Shown here in pieces: positions 50,568 to 59,356 of a stretch of 64,000 nt of DNA (position 1 is the stretch's first letter; each line of letters starts with the position of its first letter). The stretch spans positions 124,001-188,000 of the forward strand of contig NZ_WPZY01000004.1 of the NCBI RefSeq assembly GCF_013031405.1, read 5' to 3'. The stretch is from Ruegeria sp. HKCCD8929. GTDB lineage: Bacteria; Pseudomonadota; Alphaproteobacteria; Rhodobacterales; Rhodobacteraceae. Under the pieces are notes generated by a model. It saw nothing but the letters and a program-made list of their open reading frames with translations, made no database searches and was not told the DNA's origin. The position numbers and the translations under genes were made by a program.

Positions 50568-51293
50568 TTAATCCGCGTCCTGCGCGCCCTCAACCCGCAT
50601 GGCTTGCCTCACAAGCTTTTCAACCGATACCCGCATCGCGTCAGCCTCGGGCCGTTTTGCGACTTTGAGGCGCTGGAAGGTCAAGGTTTCAAGGGGTTTT
50701 GCAACCACCTCACTCATCGCAACTAACCACAGCGGCGCGGGTCCGGTCCATAAGTCGGCAAATTGTCGCGCGGTACGCGGAGAGAACAGGGGCGCGATCA
50801 CAGGGCGGTTTCCGGCCTGCGCGGCCTGCGCTTCCGCAGTAAACGGCAAAAGTTGCTGGTCGTAGATCGCCTGCTCCTGCACGCGTAACCCCGACTGCGT
50901 CAGCCGCTCGGCCACGTCGCCGCGCGTGTGCTCTCCCCGCAGATGCATCAGGGGGCTTTCCGGGCGCCGGTGTAGCAGGGTGGCGATCAGCTCCTCGGCG
51001 CTTTCACCCGCCATCTCCGCCGCCCACCCGGCCTGTTGCGCCGCCGTCGTGGTTGCTTGTCCGACACAATACGCAGGCAGGGACCGGTCCCCGGTCCGGT
51101 GCGCGGCGACGGTGACGCCGTTGATCGAGGTAAAGATCAGCCCACGCATCCCGTCCAGATCAATCGCAACATCGCGGGGACGGACGTCCAGAAGCGGGGA
51201 GTAGATCGGGGTCAGACGGTCACGCAGCTCGGGCGAAAGCTGTGCCACGAACCTCTCCGAGGCAGCGCGGGGGCGGGTCATCAACAAAATCAT
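50568..51293 (-). CDS. hemD: uroporphyrinogen-III synthase
   Basis: HemD closes and isomerises hydroxymethylbilane to uroporphyrinogen III. The 241-residue protein starts MILLMTRPRAASERFVAQL, the usual HemD N-terminus, with LIFTSINGVTVAAHRTGD near 54 and VGQATTTAAQQAGW near 80. The C-terminal half has the FSPRTARQFADL segment. I chose the ATG at 51293 over longer in-frame starts because it matches the family. It heads the hemD-mic60-hemY transcript and diverges from tsaD, which starts 99 bases away. Confidence 0.88.
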   Translation of the reverse strand: MILLMTRPRAASERFVAQLSPELRDRLTPIYSPLLDVRPRDVAIDLDGMRGLIFTSINGVTVAAHRTGDRSLPAYCVGQATTTAAQQAGWAAEMAGESAEELIATLLHRRPESPLMHLRGEHTRGDVAERLTQSGLRVQEQAIYDQQLLPFTAEAQAAQAGNRPVIAPLFSPRTARQFADLWTGPAPLWLVAMSEVVAKPLETLTFQRLKVAKRPEADAMRVSVEKLVRQAMRVEGAQDAD

Positions 51294-51391
51294 GCAGGTG
51301 ATGCCTCGGCCCCTGGGGTTGCTTGCGTGATTGTTTACAGGCGCGCAGGGTGATACCCCGCTCACAGACCATGATGCAACGGTTCGGGCCA

Positions 51392-52489
51392 ATGGCGCAA
51401 ACACTTACGATCCTTGGGCTGGAGAGCAGCTGTGACGACACGGCGGCGGCGGTGGTGCGCCAGACGGGCGACAGGCAGGCGCAGGTGCTGTCCTCAGTCG
51501 TGTTCGGCCAGACCGAACTGCACAGCGCTTATGGCGGTGTGGTGCCCGAGATCGCGGCGCGCGCGCATGCGGAAAAGCTGGATCTCTGCGTGGTGCAGGC
51601 CTTGGACGAGGCGGGGCTGGGTTTGCAGGATCTTGACGCCATCGCCGTGACCGCCGGACCGGGGCTGATCGGTGGGGTGATGTCAGGCGTGATGTGCGCC
51701 AAGGGGTTGAGTGCCGCGACCGGTTTGCCCCTGATCGGCGTGAACCACTTAGCGGGTCACGCGCTGACCCCGCGCCTGACTGACGGGATCGCATTTCCCT
51801 ATCTGATGCTGCTGGTGTCGGGCGGGCATTGCCAATACCTGATCGCGCACGGACCCGAGGCCTTTACCCGTCTCGGCGGCACCATCGACGATGCCCCGGG
51901 CGAGGCCTTCGACAAGACCGCCCGCCTGTTGGGCTTGCCACAGCCCGGCGGCCCCTCAGTCGAGGCGGAGTCACAGGGCGGTGACCCCAAGCGGTTCCGC
52001 TTTCCCCGCCCGCTGCTGGACCGGCCCGATTGCAATCTGTCTTTCTCGGGCCTCAAGACCGCATTGATGCGGATGCGGGACCAGATCGTTGCCGAAAAGG
52101 GCGGGCTGACCCGTCGGGACCGCGCCGATCTGTGCGCCGGGTTTCAGCAGGCGGTGGTGGATACACTGACCGAGAAAACCCGCCGGGCGCTGCAGCTTTA
52201 TATGACCGAAAGCCCATCCGAGCCCGTTGTAGCCGTGGCCGGAGGTGTGGCGGCGAATACTGCGATTCGGACCGCGTTAGAGACTGTATGTGCCAATCAG
52301 GGCGCCCGATTTATTGCGCCTCCGCTGGAGCTGTGCACCGATAACGCCGCCATGATCGCCTATGCGGGGCTCGAACGGTTCCGCATCGGCGCACGCGACG
52401 GGCTTGACCTAACCGCCCGGCCCCGATGGCCGCTGGATCAAAGCAGCCCGTCGATGCTGGGCAGCGGCAAGAAAGGGGCCAAGGCATGA
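51392..52489 (+). CDS. tsaD: TsaD, tRNA N6-threonylcarbamoyladenosine transferase
   Basis: TsaD attaches the threonylcarbamoyl group to A37 of ANN-decoding tRNAs. The 365-residue length is standard. [16 protein letters not shown] lies at the N-terminus, the metal-binding [11 protein letters not shown] near 120, [11 protein letters not shown] near 143, and the nucleotide motifs FQQAVVDTL and [12 protein letters not shown] in the C-terminal half. The ATG at 51392 matches the family start. It overlaps gpsA by four bases (ATGA), a pairing often kept in this group. Confidence 0.95.
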   Translation: MAQTLTILGLESSCDDTAAAVVRQTGDRQAQVLSSVVFGQTELHSAYGGVVPEIAARAHAEKLDLCVVQALDEAGLGLQDLDAIAVTAGPGLIGGVMSGVMCAKGLSAATGLPLIGVNHLAGHALTPRLTDGIAFPYLMLLVSGGHCQYLIAHGPEAFTRLGGTIDDAPGEAFDKTARLLGLPQPGGPSVEAESQGGDPKRFRFPRPLLDRPDCNLSFSGLKTALMRMRDQIVAEKGGLTRRDRADLCAGFQQAVVDTLTEKTRRALQLYMTESPSEPVVAVAGGVAANTAIRTALETVCANQGARFIAPPLELCTDNAAMIAYAGLERFRIGARDGLDLTARPRWPLDQSSPSMLGSGKKGAKA

Positions 52490-53448
52490 GCGTCGCGGTG
52501 ATCGGCTCGGGCGCGTTCGGCACCGCGCTCGCGATTTCGCTGGCGGGGAACGGGCCGGTTACGCTTTGGTCGCGCTCGGCGGAGCAGGCGCGGGCCATGT
52601 GCGACAGGCGCGAGAACGCCCAGCGCTTGCCGGGTGTCCGCCTGCCCGACGCGCTGCGCGTGACGGCGGACCTTTCCGAGACCGAAGCCAGCGAGACCCT
52701 CCTGCTGGCCATCCCGATGCAAAAGCTGCGCGGCGCGCTGACGGAACATGCCGACGCGCTGGCAGGCCGCACGCTGGTCGCCTGCTGCAAGGGCATCGAA
52801 TTGAAGACCGGGCTGGGACCGGTGGCCGTGATCTCCGAGAGTCTGCCCGACGCCCGCCCTGCCCTACTGACCGGCCCCAGCTTTGCCCATGACATCGCAC
52901 GCGGCCTGCCCACCGCCCTGACGCTGGCCTGCGCCGATGCCGATCTGAGCGCGACACTACAGGCCGAGCTGACCACCGCAAACCTGCGCCTCTATCGCAC
53001 CACCGATACCTTCGGAGCCGAGTTTGGCGGTGCGCTGAAGAACGTCATGGCCATCGCCTGCGGTGCGGTGATCGGCGCTGGCCTTGGCGACAGCGCCCGC
53101 GCCGCGCTGATGACACGGGGCTATGCCGAGATGCAGCGCATGGCGCTGGCCCTCGGCGCCCGGCCCGAGACACTGGCGGGGCTGAGCGGGTTCGGCGATC
53201 TGGCGCTGACCTGCACCTCGGACCAGTCGCGCAACTACCGGCTGGGTCTGTCCATCGGGCGGGGCGAGACGTTTGACCCGACCATCACGGTCGAGGGCGC
53301 CGCCACCGCCCGCGCCGTGGCCACCAAGGCAAAAGGAATGGGGCTCGACATGCCGATCACGGATTGTGTCACAGGCCTGGTGAACCAGAGCTTGACCCTG
53401 ACCGATGCCATGGCTCAACTGCTGGCACGACCACTGAAGGAGGAATGA
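52486..53448 (+). CDS. gpsA: NAD(P)H-dependent glycerol-3-phosphate dehydrogenase
   Basis: GpsA reduces dihydroxyacetone phosphate to glycerol 3-phosphate for phospholipid synthesis. The 320-residue protein begins [18 protein letters not shown] (Rossmann motif). It carries [19 protein letters not shown] and the catalytic-Lys segment [16 protein letters not shown] near residue 185, followed by [17 protein letters not shown]. The ATG at 52486 overlaps the tsaD stop and gives the usual length. Confidence 0.95.
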   Translation: MSVAVIGSGAFGTALAISLAGNGPVTLWSRSAEQARAMCDRRENAQRLPGVRLPDALRVTADLSETEASETLLLAIPMQKLRGALTEHADALAGRTLVACCKGIELKTGLGPVAVISESLPDARPALLTGPSFAHDIARGLPTALTLACADADLSATLQAELTTANLRLYRTTDTFGAEFGGALKNVMAIACGAVIGAGLGDSARAALMTRGYAEMQRMALALGARPETLAGLSGFGDLALTCTSDQSRNYRLGLSIGRGETFDPTITVEGAATARAVATKAKGMGLDMPITDCVTGLVNQSLTLTDAMAQLLARPLKEE

Positions 53449-53449
53449 C

Positions 53450-53716
53450 ATGCTGATCGCCCTGATCGCCCGCGACAAGGACGGCGCGCTGCAGACCCGT
53501 CTGGACAATCGCGCCGCGCATCTGGCCTATATCGATGAGACCGGCGTGGTTTCGCAGGCGGGCCCCCTGCTGGACGGCGATCAGATGATCGGTTCTCTGG
53601 TCATTCTGGATGTCGAAGATCCGGCCGCGGCGCGAGATTGGGCCGACAACGACCCCTACGCCAAGGCCGGGCTGTTTCAGTCGGTCGAACTGATCCCATG
53701 GAAAAAGGTGATCTGA
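53450..53716 (+). CDS. YciI-family protein
   Basis: This 88-residue protein is a YciI-like ferredoxin-fold domain. It has the typical His-Leu segment RAAHLAYIDETG followed by GPLLDGDQMIGSLVILD and DPYAKAGLFQSVELIPWK. Family members are small dimeric enzymes of mostly unknown substrate; some act on muconolactone-like compounds. It starts one base after the gpsA stop with AAGGAGG upstream, and the EVE-domain gene follows two bases on. Confidence 0.9.
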   Translation: MLIALIARDKDGALQTRLDNRAAHLAYIDETGVVSQAGPLLDGDQMIGSLVILDVEDPAAARDWADNDPYAKAGLFQSVELIPWKKVI

Positions 53717-53718
53717 CA

Positions 53719-54141
53719 ATGGCTTATTGGCTTTTCAAATCCGAACCCTCAACCTGGAGCTGGGACCAGCAGGTCGCCAAAGGCGAGGCGGGCGAAGAGT
53801 GGGACGGCGTGCGTAACTATCAGGCCCGCAACCACATGCGGAACATGAAACTGGGCGACCGTGGGTTCTTTTACCACTCGCAAAAAGACAAGGCGATCGT
53901 CGGCATTGTCGAGGTTTGCGCCGAGTCGCATCACGACAGCACCACGGATGACGAACGCTGGGATTGCGTGGACATCAAGGCGATACGGCCCTTCGAGACT
54001 CCGGTGACACTGGATCAGATCAAGGCGGATGAGCGTCTGTCCGAGATGGTGCTGGTCAAAAGCTCGCGCCTGTCGGTGCAGCCGGTGCGCGAGGACGAGT
54101 GGCGCATGATCTGTGCTATGGGGCAGACAAACCCGGACTGA
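53719..54141 (+). CDS. EVE-domain (PUA-like) protein
   Basis: EVE domains are PUA-like folds that read modified bases in DNA or RNA. The 140-residue protein starts MAYWLFKSEPSTWSWDQQVA with the diagnostic FKSEP, then WDGVRNYQARNHMRNMKLGDRGFFYHS, which is the classic EVE core (motif Arg-Asn-Tyr-Gln-Ala near residues 32-36). VGIVEV and the C-terminal LVKSSRLSVQPV also fit. The ATG at 53719 is the family start; longer frames are rejected. In this position, with tsaD, gpsA and YciI, it is a conserved housekeeping cluster in alphaproteobacteria as far as I know. Confidence 0.92.
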   Translation: MAYWLFKSEPSTWSWDQQVAKGEAGEEWDGVRNYQARNHMRNMKLGDRGFFYHSQKDKAIVGIVEVCAESHHDSTTDDERWDCVDIKAIRPFETPVTLDQIKADERLSEMVLVKSSRLSVQPVREDEWRMICAMGQTNPD

Positions 54142-54183
54142 TCGGGCATCCTTCGCCCATAACCAACCAACAGGCGAGGAAGC

Positions 54184-54579
54184 ATGGAATTTCTGAACGT
54201 TCTGGTGGCCGCCATCGGCGCATTTGCGCTCGGCTCGGTCTGGTACATGGTGCTGAGCGAACAGTGGATCGCGGCCTCGGGCGTGCGCTGCGGCCCGGAT
54301 GGCAAACCCGAAGGTGGCATGAAGCCGTCGATCTTCGCGATGAGCTTTGCGCTGCAACTGGTCGTCGCCGGCATGATGCGGCACACGTTCGCCCTGTCCG
54401 GCATCGACGGCATCGGCAAGGGACTTGTTGCGGGGCTGGGCGTGGGGCTGTTCTTCATCACACCCTGGATCGGGATCAACAACCTTTACAGCATGCGCCC
54501 GGCCAAGCTGACGCTGATCGACGGCGGATACGCCACGCTGGCCTGCGGCATCATGGGTCTGATCCTGACCCTGTTCTGA
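54184..54579 (+). CDS. DUF1761-family membrane protein
   Basis: This 131-residue protein has four hydrophobic helices and the DUF1761 signatures FALGSVWYMVLSEQWIAASG near residues 14-33 and FFITPWIGINNLYSMRP near 86. The family is small, integral to the membrane and of unknown function. It begins 42 bases after the EVE gene and is followed by a strong hairpin at 54599, so it is probably the last gene of the tsaD transcript. Confidence 0.88.
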   Translation: MEFLNVLVAAIGAFALGSVWYMVLSEQWIAASGVRCGPDGKPEGGMKPSIFAMSFALQLVVAGMMRHTFALSGIDGIGKGLVAGLGVGLFFITPWIGINNLYSMRPAKLTLIDGGYATLACGIMGLILTLF

Positions 54580-54598
54580 GGCTCGCACACAAGAAAAC

Positions 54599-54628
54599 GG
54601 GAAGGTTCCGACGATGCAGAACCTTCCC
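54599..54628 (+). terminator. hairpin after the DUF1761 gene
   Basis: GGGAAGGTTC (54599-54608) and GAACCTTCCC (54619-54628) form a perfect 10-bp stem with a 10-base loop, 19 bases past the stop codon. There is no T run directly after it. It probably ends the tsaD-gpsA-YciI-EVE-DUF1761 transcript. Confidence 0.7.
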
Positions 54629-54761
54629 CACCCCGCGTGCTCCCTACGCACCACACGCGATTTGATCTCATAGGTTCTGACCGTCCTGGTCATGTCTCAG
54701 GTATAGGTGATCCGCACCCGCGAACGCAAACCCAAAGCCCTGAAGAATAGCCTAAAATTCA

Positions 54762-54788
54762 AAACGCCCGAGCCATTGGCGGGCGTTT
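54762..54788 (-). terminator. rho-independent terminator of the DUF2853 gene
   Basis: AAACGCCCG (54762-54770) pairs with CGGGCGTTT (54780-54788) across a 9-base loop. On the minus strand the stem ends in CGTTTTGAATTTT. It begins 21 bases after the DUF2853 stop codon. The symmetric A and T flanks may let it act in both directions. Confidence 0.82.
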
Positions 54789-54809
54789 GAGGTGTTTTCC
54801 AATGCAGCC

Positions 54810-55151
54810 TTATCCGTAGACGGATTCTTTGCCGAAATGCGTGGCCAGCAGGTAGTAAACAACGGCACGGTATTTGTTGCGCTCGGATTTTCCGTAGGTT
54901 TCAATCGCCTTGTTGATACCGTCCATCAGCTCGGGCCCGTCGCTGAGGCCGAGTTTCTTGATCAGGAAGTTGTTCTTGACCGTCTCCAGCTCGCTCTCCT
55001 GGCTGGCGGCCACGGTTGAAGCATCCGCGTCATAGATCGCCGGGCCGCAGCCAATGGTCACCTTGGTCAGCAGGTCCATATCGGGGGTCACCCCGCATTT
55101 GTTTTTCAGATCGTCGGCATATTGGGCGATCAGGTCGTCGCGTTTTCCCAT
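54810..55151 (-). CDS. DUF2853-family protein
   Basis: This 113-residue helical protein matches DUF2853: MGKRDDLIAQYADDLKNKCG at the start, LLTKVTIGCGPAIYDADAS in the middle and KAIETYGKSERNKYRAVVYYL near the C-terminus. Function is unknown. The reading frame stays open far upstream, but the ATG at 55151 gives the family N-terminus and only 162 bases separate it from the divergent BON-LysM gene. Confidence 0.9.
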   Translation of the reverse strand: MGKRDDLIAQYADDLKNKCGVTPDMDLLTKVTIGCGPAIYDADASTVAASQESELETVKNNFLIKKLGLSDGPELMDGINKAIETYGKSERNKYRAVVYYLLATHFGKESVYG

Positions 55152-55313
55152 AGTAAAACTCCCGGTGTTGGTGTCGGCCCCATCTGGCCTGGGCGGAAGG
55201 TAGTAACAAATGCGATGGTCCGAACAGGAAAAGATTCCGCCGGTTTTCCCCCTATTCTTGCGCATCCCACATCCGCAAGATCGCGCCGAAGGTTTCATGA
55301 GAAGGAGAACACC

Positions 55314-55730
55314 ATGGGTCTTTTCGATTTTTTCCGCGGTGGAAAGAAGCTTGAGAACGATGGCGAGACCACGGCACCGACTGCTGCCGTGCTGCAGCAG
55401 GAAGTGGCGGATCTTGGCCTGACGGCCGAAAGCGTGAGCTTTGAGGTGAATGGCGACAAGGTCAAGGTCAGCGGCGACGTGGATCAGGAGACCAAGGAAA
55501 AGATCATCCTTGCGGTGGGCAATGTCGAAGGTGTCGCGCAGGTCGAGAAAGAATTGGGCGGGCAAGACCCGGTGTTCTACACCGTCGCAAAGGGCGACAG
55601 CCTGTGGAAGATCTCGGAAAAGACGCTGGGCAACGGCGCCCGCTATCAAGAGATATTTGAGGCCAACAAGCCGATGCTGTCCGATCCTGACAAGATCTAC
55701 CCCGGACAGGTGCTGCGCATACCCGCCTGA
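55314..55730 (+). CDS. BON-LysM protein (Kbp/YgaU-like)
   Basis: This 138-residue protein has a BON domain (about residues 24-84; VSFEVNGDKVKVSGDVD) and a C-terminal LysM domain (about 88-138; YTVAKGDSLWKISEKTLGNG ... YPGQVLRIP). The same layout is seen in Escherichia coli Kbp (YgaU), a potassium-binding, cytoplasmic stress protein. It begins MGLFDFFRGGKK and has no signal peptide, as in Kbp. The start follows GAAGGAG, and a textbook terminator follows the stop. Confidence 0.92.
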   Translation: MGLFDFFRGGKKLENDGETTAPTAAVLQQEVADLGLTAESVSFEVNGDKVKVSGDVDQETKEKIILAVGNVEGVAQVEKELGGQDPVFYTVAKGDSLWKISEKTLGNGARYQEIFEANKPMLSDPDKIYPGQVLRIPA

Positions 55731-55742
55731 GACAAGAAAGGC

Positions 55743-55764
55743 CCCCGCTTTGGCGGGGGTTTTC
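55743..55764 (+). terminator. rho-independent terminator of the BON-LysM gene
   Basis: CCCCCGC (55743-55749) pairs with GCGGGGG (55754-55760) over the 4-base loop TTTG, followed at once by TTTT. It begins 13 bases after the stop codon. Confidence 0.92.
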
Positions 55765-55815
55765 CGCGCGAAAAGGCAAGGCAACATGCCCAGGTTGAAA
55801 TCGGGCGTCTCTTTG

Positions 55816-55833
55816 TTTAACATTAATGTTAAA
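55816..55833. promoter_or_regulatory. perfect 18-bp palindrome upstream of the DUF899 gene
   Basis: TTTAACATTAATGTTAAA is a perfect, AT-rich palindrome in otherwise GC-rich sequence and ends 17 bases before the DUF899 start codon, just ahead of the GGAGG ribosome site. Its position would block transcription or translation if bound. It looks like an operator for a small dimeric repressor such as an ArsR or TetR type; no regulator gene is adjacent. Confidence 0.6.
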
Positions 55834-55849
55834 TTATAGGAGGCGCCCG

Positions 55850-56503
55850 ATGCCCGTGACATTGCCAAACGAATCCCCCGAATACCGCGCGGCCCGCGCA
55901 AAACTGCTTGAGGCTGAAACCGCCCTGCGCGCCCAGGCCGAAGAGGTCGCGGCCCTGCGCCGCACATTGCCGCGCGGCGGCGCGCTACCGCAGGACTATG
56001 CGTTCCGCCATCCCGATGGCAGCGCCGCGCAACTATCCAGCCTGTTCGGCGACCATGACACGCTGGCGATCTATTCGCTGATGTACGGACCGGATGCCAA
56101 GGCGGCCTGCCCCATGTGCTCGGCCTTCCTCGACGGGCTGAGTGGACAGGTCAAACACATCACCCAACGAATTGCACTGGCCGTGGTTGCGCAGAGCGTG
56201 CCGGGACGCCTCGCCGCTCTGCAACGGGACATGGGCTGGCAGAACCTGCCGCTCTATTCGGCACATGGCACCAGCTATCAGCGCGACTATCTGGCCGAGA
56301 GCGAAGGCGGCGATCAACTGCCCATCCTCAACATCTTCACCCGCGACGGGGACGGCATTCATCATTTCTGGAGTTCCGAGCTATTCTTCGAACCCAGCCC
56401 TTGGCATCCGCGCCACATCGACCCGCTCTGGTCGCTGTGGAACCTGTTCGACCTGACACCGAAAGGCCGCGGGGACCATTTCCCCCAACTCAGTCCGGCG
56501 TGA
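55850..56503 (+). CDS. DUF899-family thioredoxin-like protein
   Basis: This 217-residue protein belongs to DUF899, a thioredoxin-fold family of unknown function. It has a helical N-terminus, the strand-loop LAIYSLMYGPDAKAACPMCSAFLDGL with a CPMC motif, and the C-terminal FWSSELFFEPSPWHPRHIDPLW block. The ATG at 55850 with TAGGAGG upstream is preferred to the ATG at 55826, which lies within the palindrome. Paired Cys suggest a redox role. Confidence 0.88.
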   Translation: MPVTLPNESPEYRAARAKLLEAETALRAQAEEVAALRRTLPRGGALPQDYAFRHPDGSAAQLSSLFGDHDTLAIYSLMYGPDAKAACPMCSAFLDGLSGQVKHITQRIALAVVAQSVPGRLAALQRDMGWQNLPLYSAHGTSYQRDYLAESEGGDQLPILNIFTRDGDGIHHFWSSELFFEPSPWHPRHIDPLWSLWNLFDLTPKGRGDHFPQLSPA

Positions 56504-56506
56504 CCG

Positions 56507-56566
56507 CAGCGCGCCCGTCAAGGCGCGCTGCCGGGCCCAAGGGCCGAGGCAGCATCTTTGATGCTG
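56507..56566. terminator. two hairpins between the convergent DUF899 and ahcY genes
   Basis: CAGCGCGCC (56507-56515) pairs with GGCGCGCTG (56522-56530), and CAGCATC (56550-56556) pairs with GATGCTG (56560-56566) over a TTT loop. They lie between two convergent genes and probably stop transcription from both sides. Neither has a long T run. Confidence 0.65.
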
Positions 56567-56616
56567 GTACGGCGCGCGGGAGCACGCCGTTCCAAGAAAA
56601 AGCTACGACGGGACGC

Positions 56617-58011
56617 TTAGTAGCGGTAATGCTCGGGCTTGAAAGGTCCTTCCGGCTTGACGCCGATGTAAGCGGCCTGCTCGCCGTCTAGCTGGGTCAG
56701 CCTGACGCCGATCCGATCCAGATGCAGGCGCGCGACCTTTTCATCCAGATGCTTCGGCAGAATATAGACCTTGTTGTCATATTCGTCGCCTTTGGTCCAA
56801 AGCTCGATCTGCGCCAGAACCTGGTTGGTGAAGGACGCGGACATCACGAACGAGGGGTGGCCGGTGGCGTTGCCGAGGTTCAGCAGGCGGCCTTCGGACA
56901 GCAGGATGATGCGGTTGCCCGAGGGCATCTCGATCATGTCCACCTGTTCCTTGATGTTGGTCCATTTGTGGTTCTTCAGGTTGGCCACCTGAATCTCGTT
57001 GTCGAAGTGACCAATGTTGCCGACGATGGCCATGTCCTTCATCTCGCGCATATGCTCGATGCGGATCACGTCCTTGTTGCCGGTGGTGGTGATGAAGATG
57101 TCGGCGCTGTCGATGACGTCTTCCAGCAGAACCACCTCAAACCCGTCCATGGCAGCCTGCAGCGCGCAGATCGGGTCAACCTCGGTGACTTTCACACGGG
57201 CGCCTGCACCGCGCAACGAAGCGGCAGAGCCTTTGCCCACGTCGCCGTAGCCGCAGACCACGGCAACCTTGCCCGCCATCATGGTGTCGGTGGCGCGGCG
57301 GATGCCGTCGACCAGCGATTCCTTGCAGCCATATTTGTTGTCGAATTTCGACTTGGTGACCGAGTCATTCACGTTGATCGCCGGGAAGGGCAGTTCGCCT
57401 GCCTCGACCAGCTTGTAGAGACGGTTCACACCGGTCGTGGTCTCTTCGGACACGCCCTGAATGGCGTCACGCTGCTTGGTGAACCAGCCCGGGCTGGCGG
57501 CCAGCCGCTTGCGGATCTGGGCAAACAGGGCGACCTCCTCCTCGGAACCCGGAGTATCGAGGAACGCGGTGTCCCCCGCCTCGGCCCGTGCGCCCAGCAG
57601 GATGTACATGGTCGCATCGCCACCATCATCCAGGATCATGTTGCAGGTGCCTTCCTCGAACAGGAAGATGCGGTCGGCATAGTCCCAGTATTCCTCCAGC
57701 GTCTCGCCCTTGATTGCGAAGACCGGCGTGCCGCCCGCGGCAATCGCCGCCGCTGCGTGGTCCTGGGTCGAGAATATGTTGCACGAGGCCCAGCGCACGT
57801 CTGCGCCCAGCGCCACCAGCGTTTCGATCAGCACGGCGGTCTGGATGGTCATGTGCAGCGAACCTGCAATACGCGCGCCTTTCAGAGGCTTTCTGTCGCC
57901 ATATTCGGCGCGCAGGGCCATCAGGCCCGGCATCTCGGTTTCGGCAATATCCAATTCCTTGCGGCCGAACTCGGCCAGCGAAATATCCTTAACAATGTAG
58001 TCCCCGGCCAT
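56617..58011 (-). CDS. ahcY: S-adenosylhomocysteine hydrolase
   Basis: AhcY splits S-adenosylhomocysteine to adenosine and homocysteine and keeps methylation going. The 464-residue length suits the bacterial form with its insert. [34 protein letters not shown] lies at the N-terminus (residues about 24-57; described by position), the NAD motif GYGDVGKG near 250, [17 protein letters not shown] near 278 and the C-terminal KPEHYRY lid. The ATG at 58011 follows GGAG at the right distance and is preferred over 58023. Confidence 0.96.
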   Translation of the reverse strand: MAGDYIVKDISLAEFGRKELDIAETEMPGLMALRAEYGDRKPLKGARIAGSLHMTIQTAVLIETLVALGADVRWASCNIFSTQDHAAAAIAAGGTPVFAIKGETLEEYWDYADRIFLFEEGTCNMILDDGGDATMYILLGARAEAGDTAFLDTPGSEEEVALFAQIRKRLAASPGWFTKQRDAIQGVSEETTTGVNRLYKLVEAGELPFPAINVNDSVTKSKFDNKYGCKESLVDGIRRATDTMMAGKVAVVCGYGDVGKGSAASLRGAGARVKVTEVDPICALQAAMDGFEVVLLEDVIDSADIFITTTGNKDVIRIEHMREMKDMAIVGNIGHFDNEIQVANLKNHKWTNIKEQVDMIEMPSGNRIILLSEGRLLNLGNATGHPSFVMSASFTNQVLAQIELWTKGDEYDNKVYILPKHLDEKVARLHLDRIGVRLTQLDGEQAAYIGVKPEGPFKPEHYRY

Positions 58012-58041
58012 TCGTCGCTCCATTCCGGAAAATCAGTTCCC

Positions 58042-58075
58042 GTTGCCCCTAACATTCATTGCAGGGGGTGGCAAC
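58042..58075 (-). other. inverted repeat in the ahcY leader
   Basis: GTTGCC (58042-58047) pairs with GGCAAC (58070-58075), and adjacent CCT/AGG extend the stem after a small bulge. It lies 31 bases upstream of the ahcY ATG on the minus strand. The sequence does not match the SAH or SAM-II riboswitch cores that I know, so only a generic leader hairpin is claimed. Confidence 0.4.
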
Positions 58076-58163
58076 TTTGATGGATGGCTCATCCAGAAAC
58101 GGAAGCGCCAGCCGGAATGGACAGTGTTCAGGAACGGGCCGTCAGACCAGTATGTATCCGTAA

Positions 58164-58478
58164 TTAGCTCGGCGTGCCTTCTGCCACGATCTTTGGTGTG
58201 GCTTCGAAAAAATCAGTGCCAGCGGCGACAATACAGCTAATGCCGCTTGCGTGGGTCAGAAGGACGGTAAACGTACCGGTTTCATCGGACGACCAGACCT
58301 CCACGACCGATTGCTTGCCGCGCACCTTTTGCAGGCCGCCGACGGTAAGCTGCTCGGAATACTGTTTTTGCAGCCGCTTGATGACATTATCTCGCTGACC
58401 GCAGGACTGGGCAAAGGCTGGCGGCGCGGTGGCGGCCATGCCGAATGCAAGTGCAACACCTAACAAACGCTTGAACAT
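58164..58478 (-). CDS. small exported protein of unknown function
   Basis: This 104-residue protein has a signal peptide (MFKRLLGVALAFGMAATAPPAFA, cleavage near residue 23; described by the first 20 residues MFKRLLGVALAFGMAATAPP). The mature part is about 80 residues with two Cys that could form one disulfide. A conserved-looking LTHASGISCIVAAGTDF lies near the C-terminus. It resembles small periplasmic proteins common in roseobacters, but I cannot name a family. It lies upstream of ahcY on the same strand, 152 bases away. Confidence 0.75.
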   Translation of the reverse strand: MFKRLLGVALAFGMAATAPPAFAQSCGQRDNVIKRLQKQYSEQLTVGGLQKVRGKQSVVEVWSSDETGTFTVLLTHASGISCIVAAGTDFFEATPKIVAEGTPS

Positions 58479-58684
58479 GACAAGCTCCTTATCTTACAGG
58501 TTTCGATCTGAGAGGTGCGCGCTGGGAGGAATGCGCGCCCCCCTCAGCACTTGATATCGTAACCACGTTGCGCCTTTTCAAAGCACGCTCCCTCAAGAAG
58601 GTGTTGGCAACACGTGATCAGATGCATAACAGGCTGCGCTTGAATTGTGGCAAAAATGTGGCAGATGCCGGAGGGCTTGGCAGA

Positions 58685-59278
58685 ATGGCAACACAACCCA
58701 GAGCATGGCAGCGGATGTTGTCGGGCCGCCGGCTGGACCTGCTGGATCCGACACCGGTGGACATCGAAATCGAAGATATCGCGCACGGACTTGCATTTGT
58801 GGCCCGCTGGAACGGCCAGACCGAGGGTGATTTTGCCTATTCCGTGGCTGAACATTCGCTGCTGGTCGAAGAGCTGTTTGGCCGCATCGCACCCAAGGCG
58901 CCGGTCAAATGGCGCCTCGCGGCCTTGTTACACGATGCGCCGGAATATGTGATCGGCGACATGATCTCACCGGTGAAGTCCGCCGTCGGCCCGGATTACG
59001 GAGAGCTGGACGATCGCCTTGCCGCCGCCATTCACATCCGGTTCGGCCTGCCCGCCACCATTCCTGCTACGATCAAGAAACAGATCAAGCGCGCAGACAA
59101 AATCAGTGCCTGGATGGAGGCCACCCAGATTGCAGGGTTTTCGCAGAAAGAGGCGACCAAGTTCTTTGGCCGTCCGAACCGCGCGTTGATCGACGGATTG
59201 CAAATTCAGCTTCGGGCTCCGGTTCAAGTCCGCGACGCGTATACCAAACGCCACGCGACGCTCATGAGCCAGCTTTAG
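58685..59278 (+). CDS. HD-domain hydrolase (YfbR-like)
   Basis: This 197-residue HD-superfamily protein has the metal-binding pattern His in SVAEHSLLVEEL, HD in LLHDAPEYVIGDM and Asp in RADKISAWMEA. This set matches YfbR-type 5'-nucleotidases and related phosphohydrolases that act on deoxynucleotides. The ATG at 58685 (MATQPRAWQRMLSGRRLDLL) gives the family start; longer frames run into AT-rich, non-conserved sequence. It ends 45 bases before the sRNA terminator on the opposite strand. Confidence 0.87.
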   Translation: MATQPRAWQRMLSGRRLDLLDPTPVDIEIEDIAHGLAFVARWNGQTEGDFAYSVAEHSLLVEELFGRIAPKAPVKWRLAALLHDAPEYVIGDMISPVKSAVGPDYGELDDRLAAAIHIRFGLPATIPATIKKQIKRADKISAWMEATQIAGFSQKEATKFFGRPNRALIDGLQIQLRAPVQVRDAYTKRHATLMSQL

Positions 59279-59322
59279 CCGATATTCTGAACGGCTCCGG
59301 AATTGACCCGCGCATGACCCCT

Positions 59323-59356
59323 AAAACGTGGCCGGGCGATCGTCTGCCCAGCCACG
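59323..59356 (-). terminator. rho-independent terminator of the predicted sRNA
   Basis: On the minus strand CGTGGC-T-GGGC pairs with GCCC-G-GCCACG around the loop AGACGATC (plus positions 59327-59356), followed by TTTT (59326-59323). It faces away from the HD-domain gene and lies in line with the CCTCCTCCC hairpins and with regA. Confidence 0.8.

Noticed and set aside
54810..55967. 385-codon minus-strand frame containing the DUF2853 gene
   Set aside because: Only the last 113 codons match DUF2853; the upstream part is antisense to the BON-LysM gene.
58042..58075. SAH or SAM riboswitch upstream of ahcY
   Set aside because: The hairpin is real but the conserved cores of these riboswitch classes were not found.
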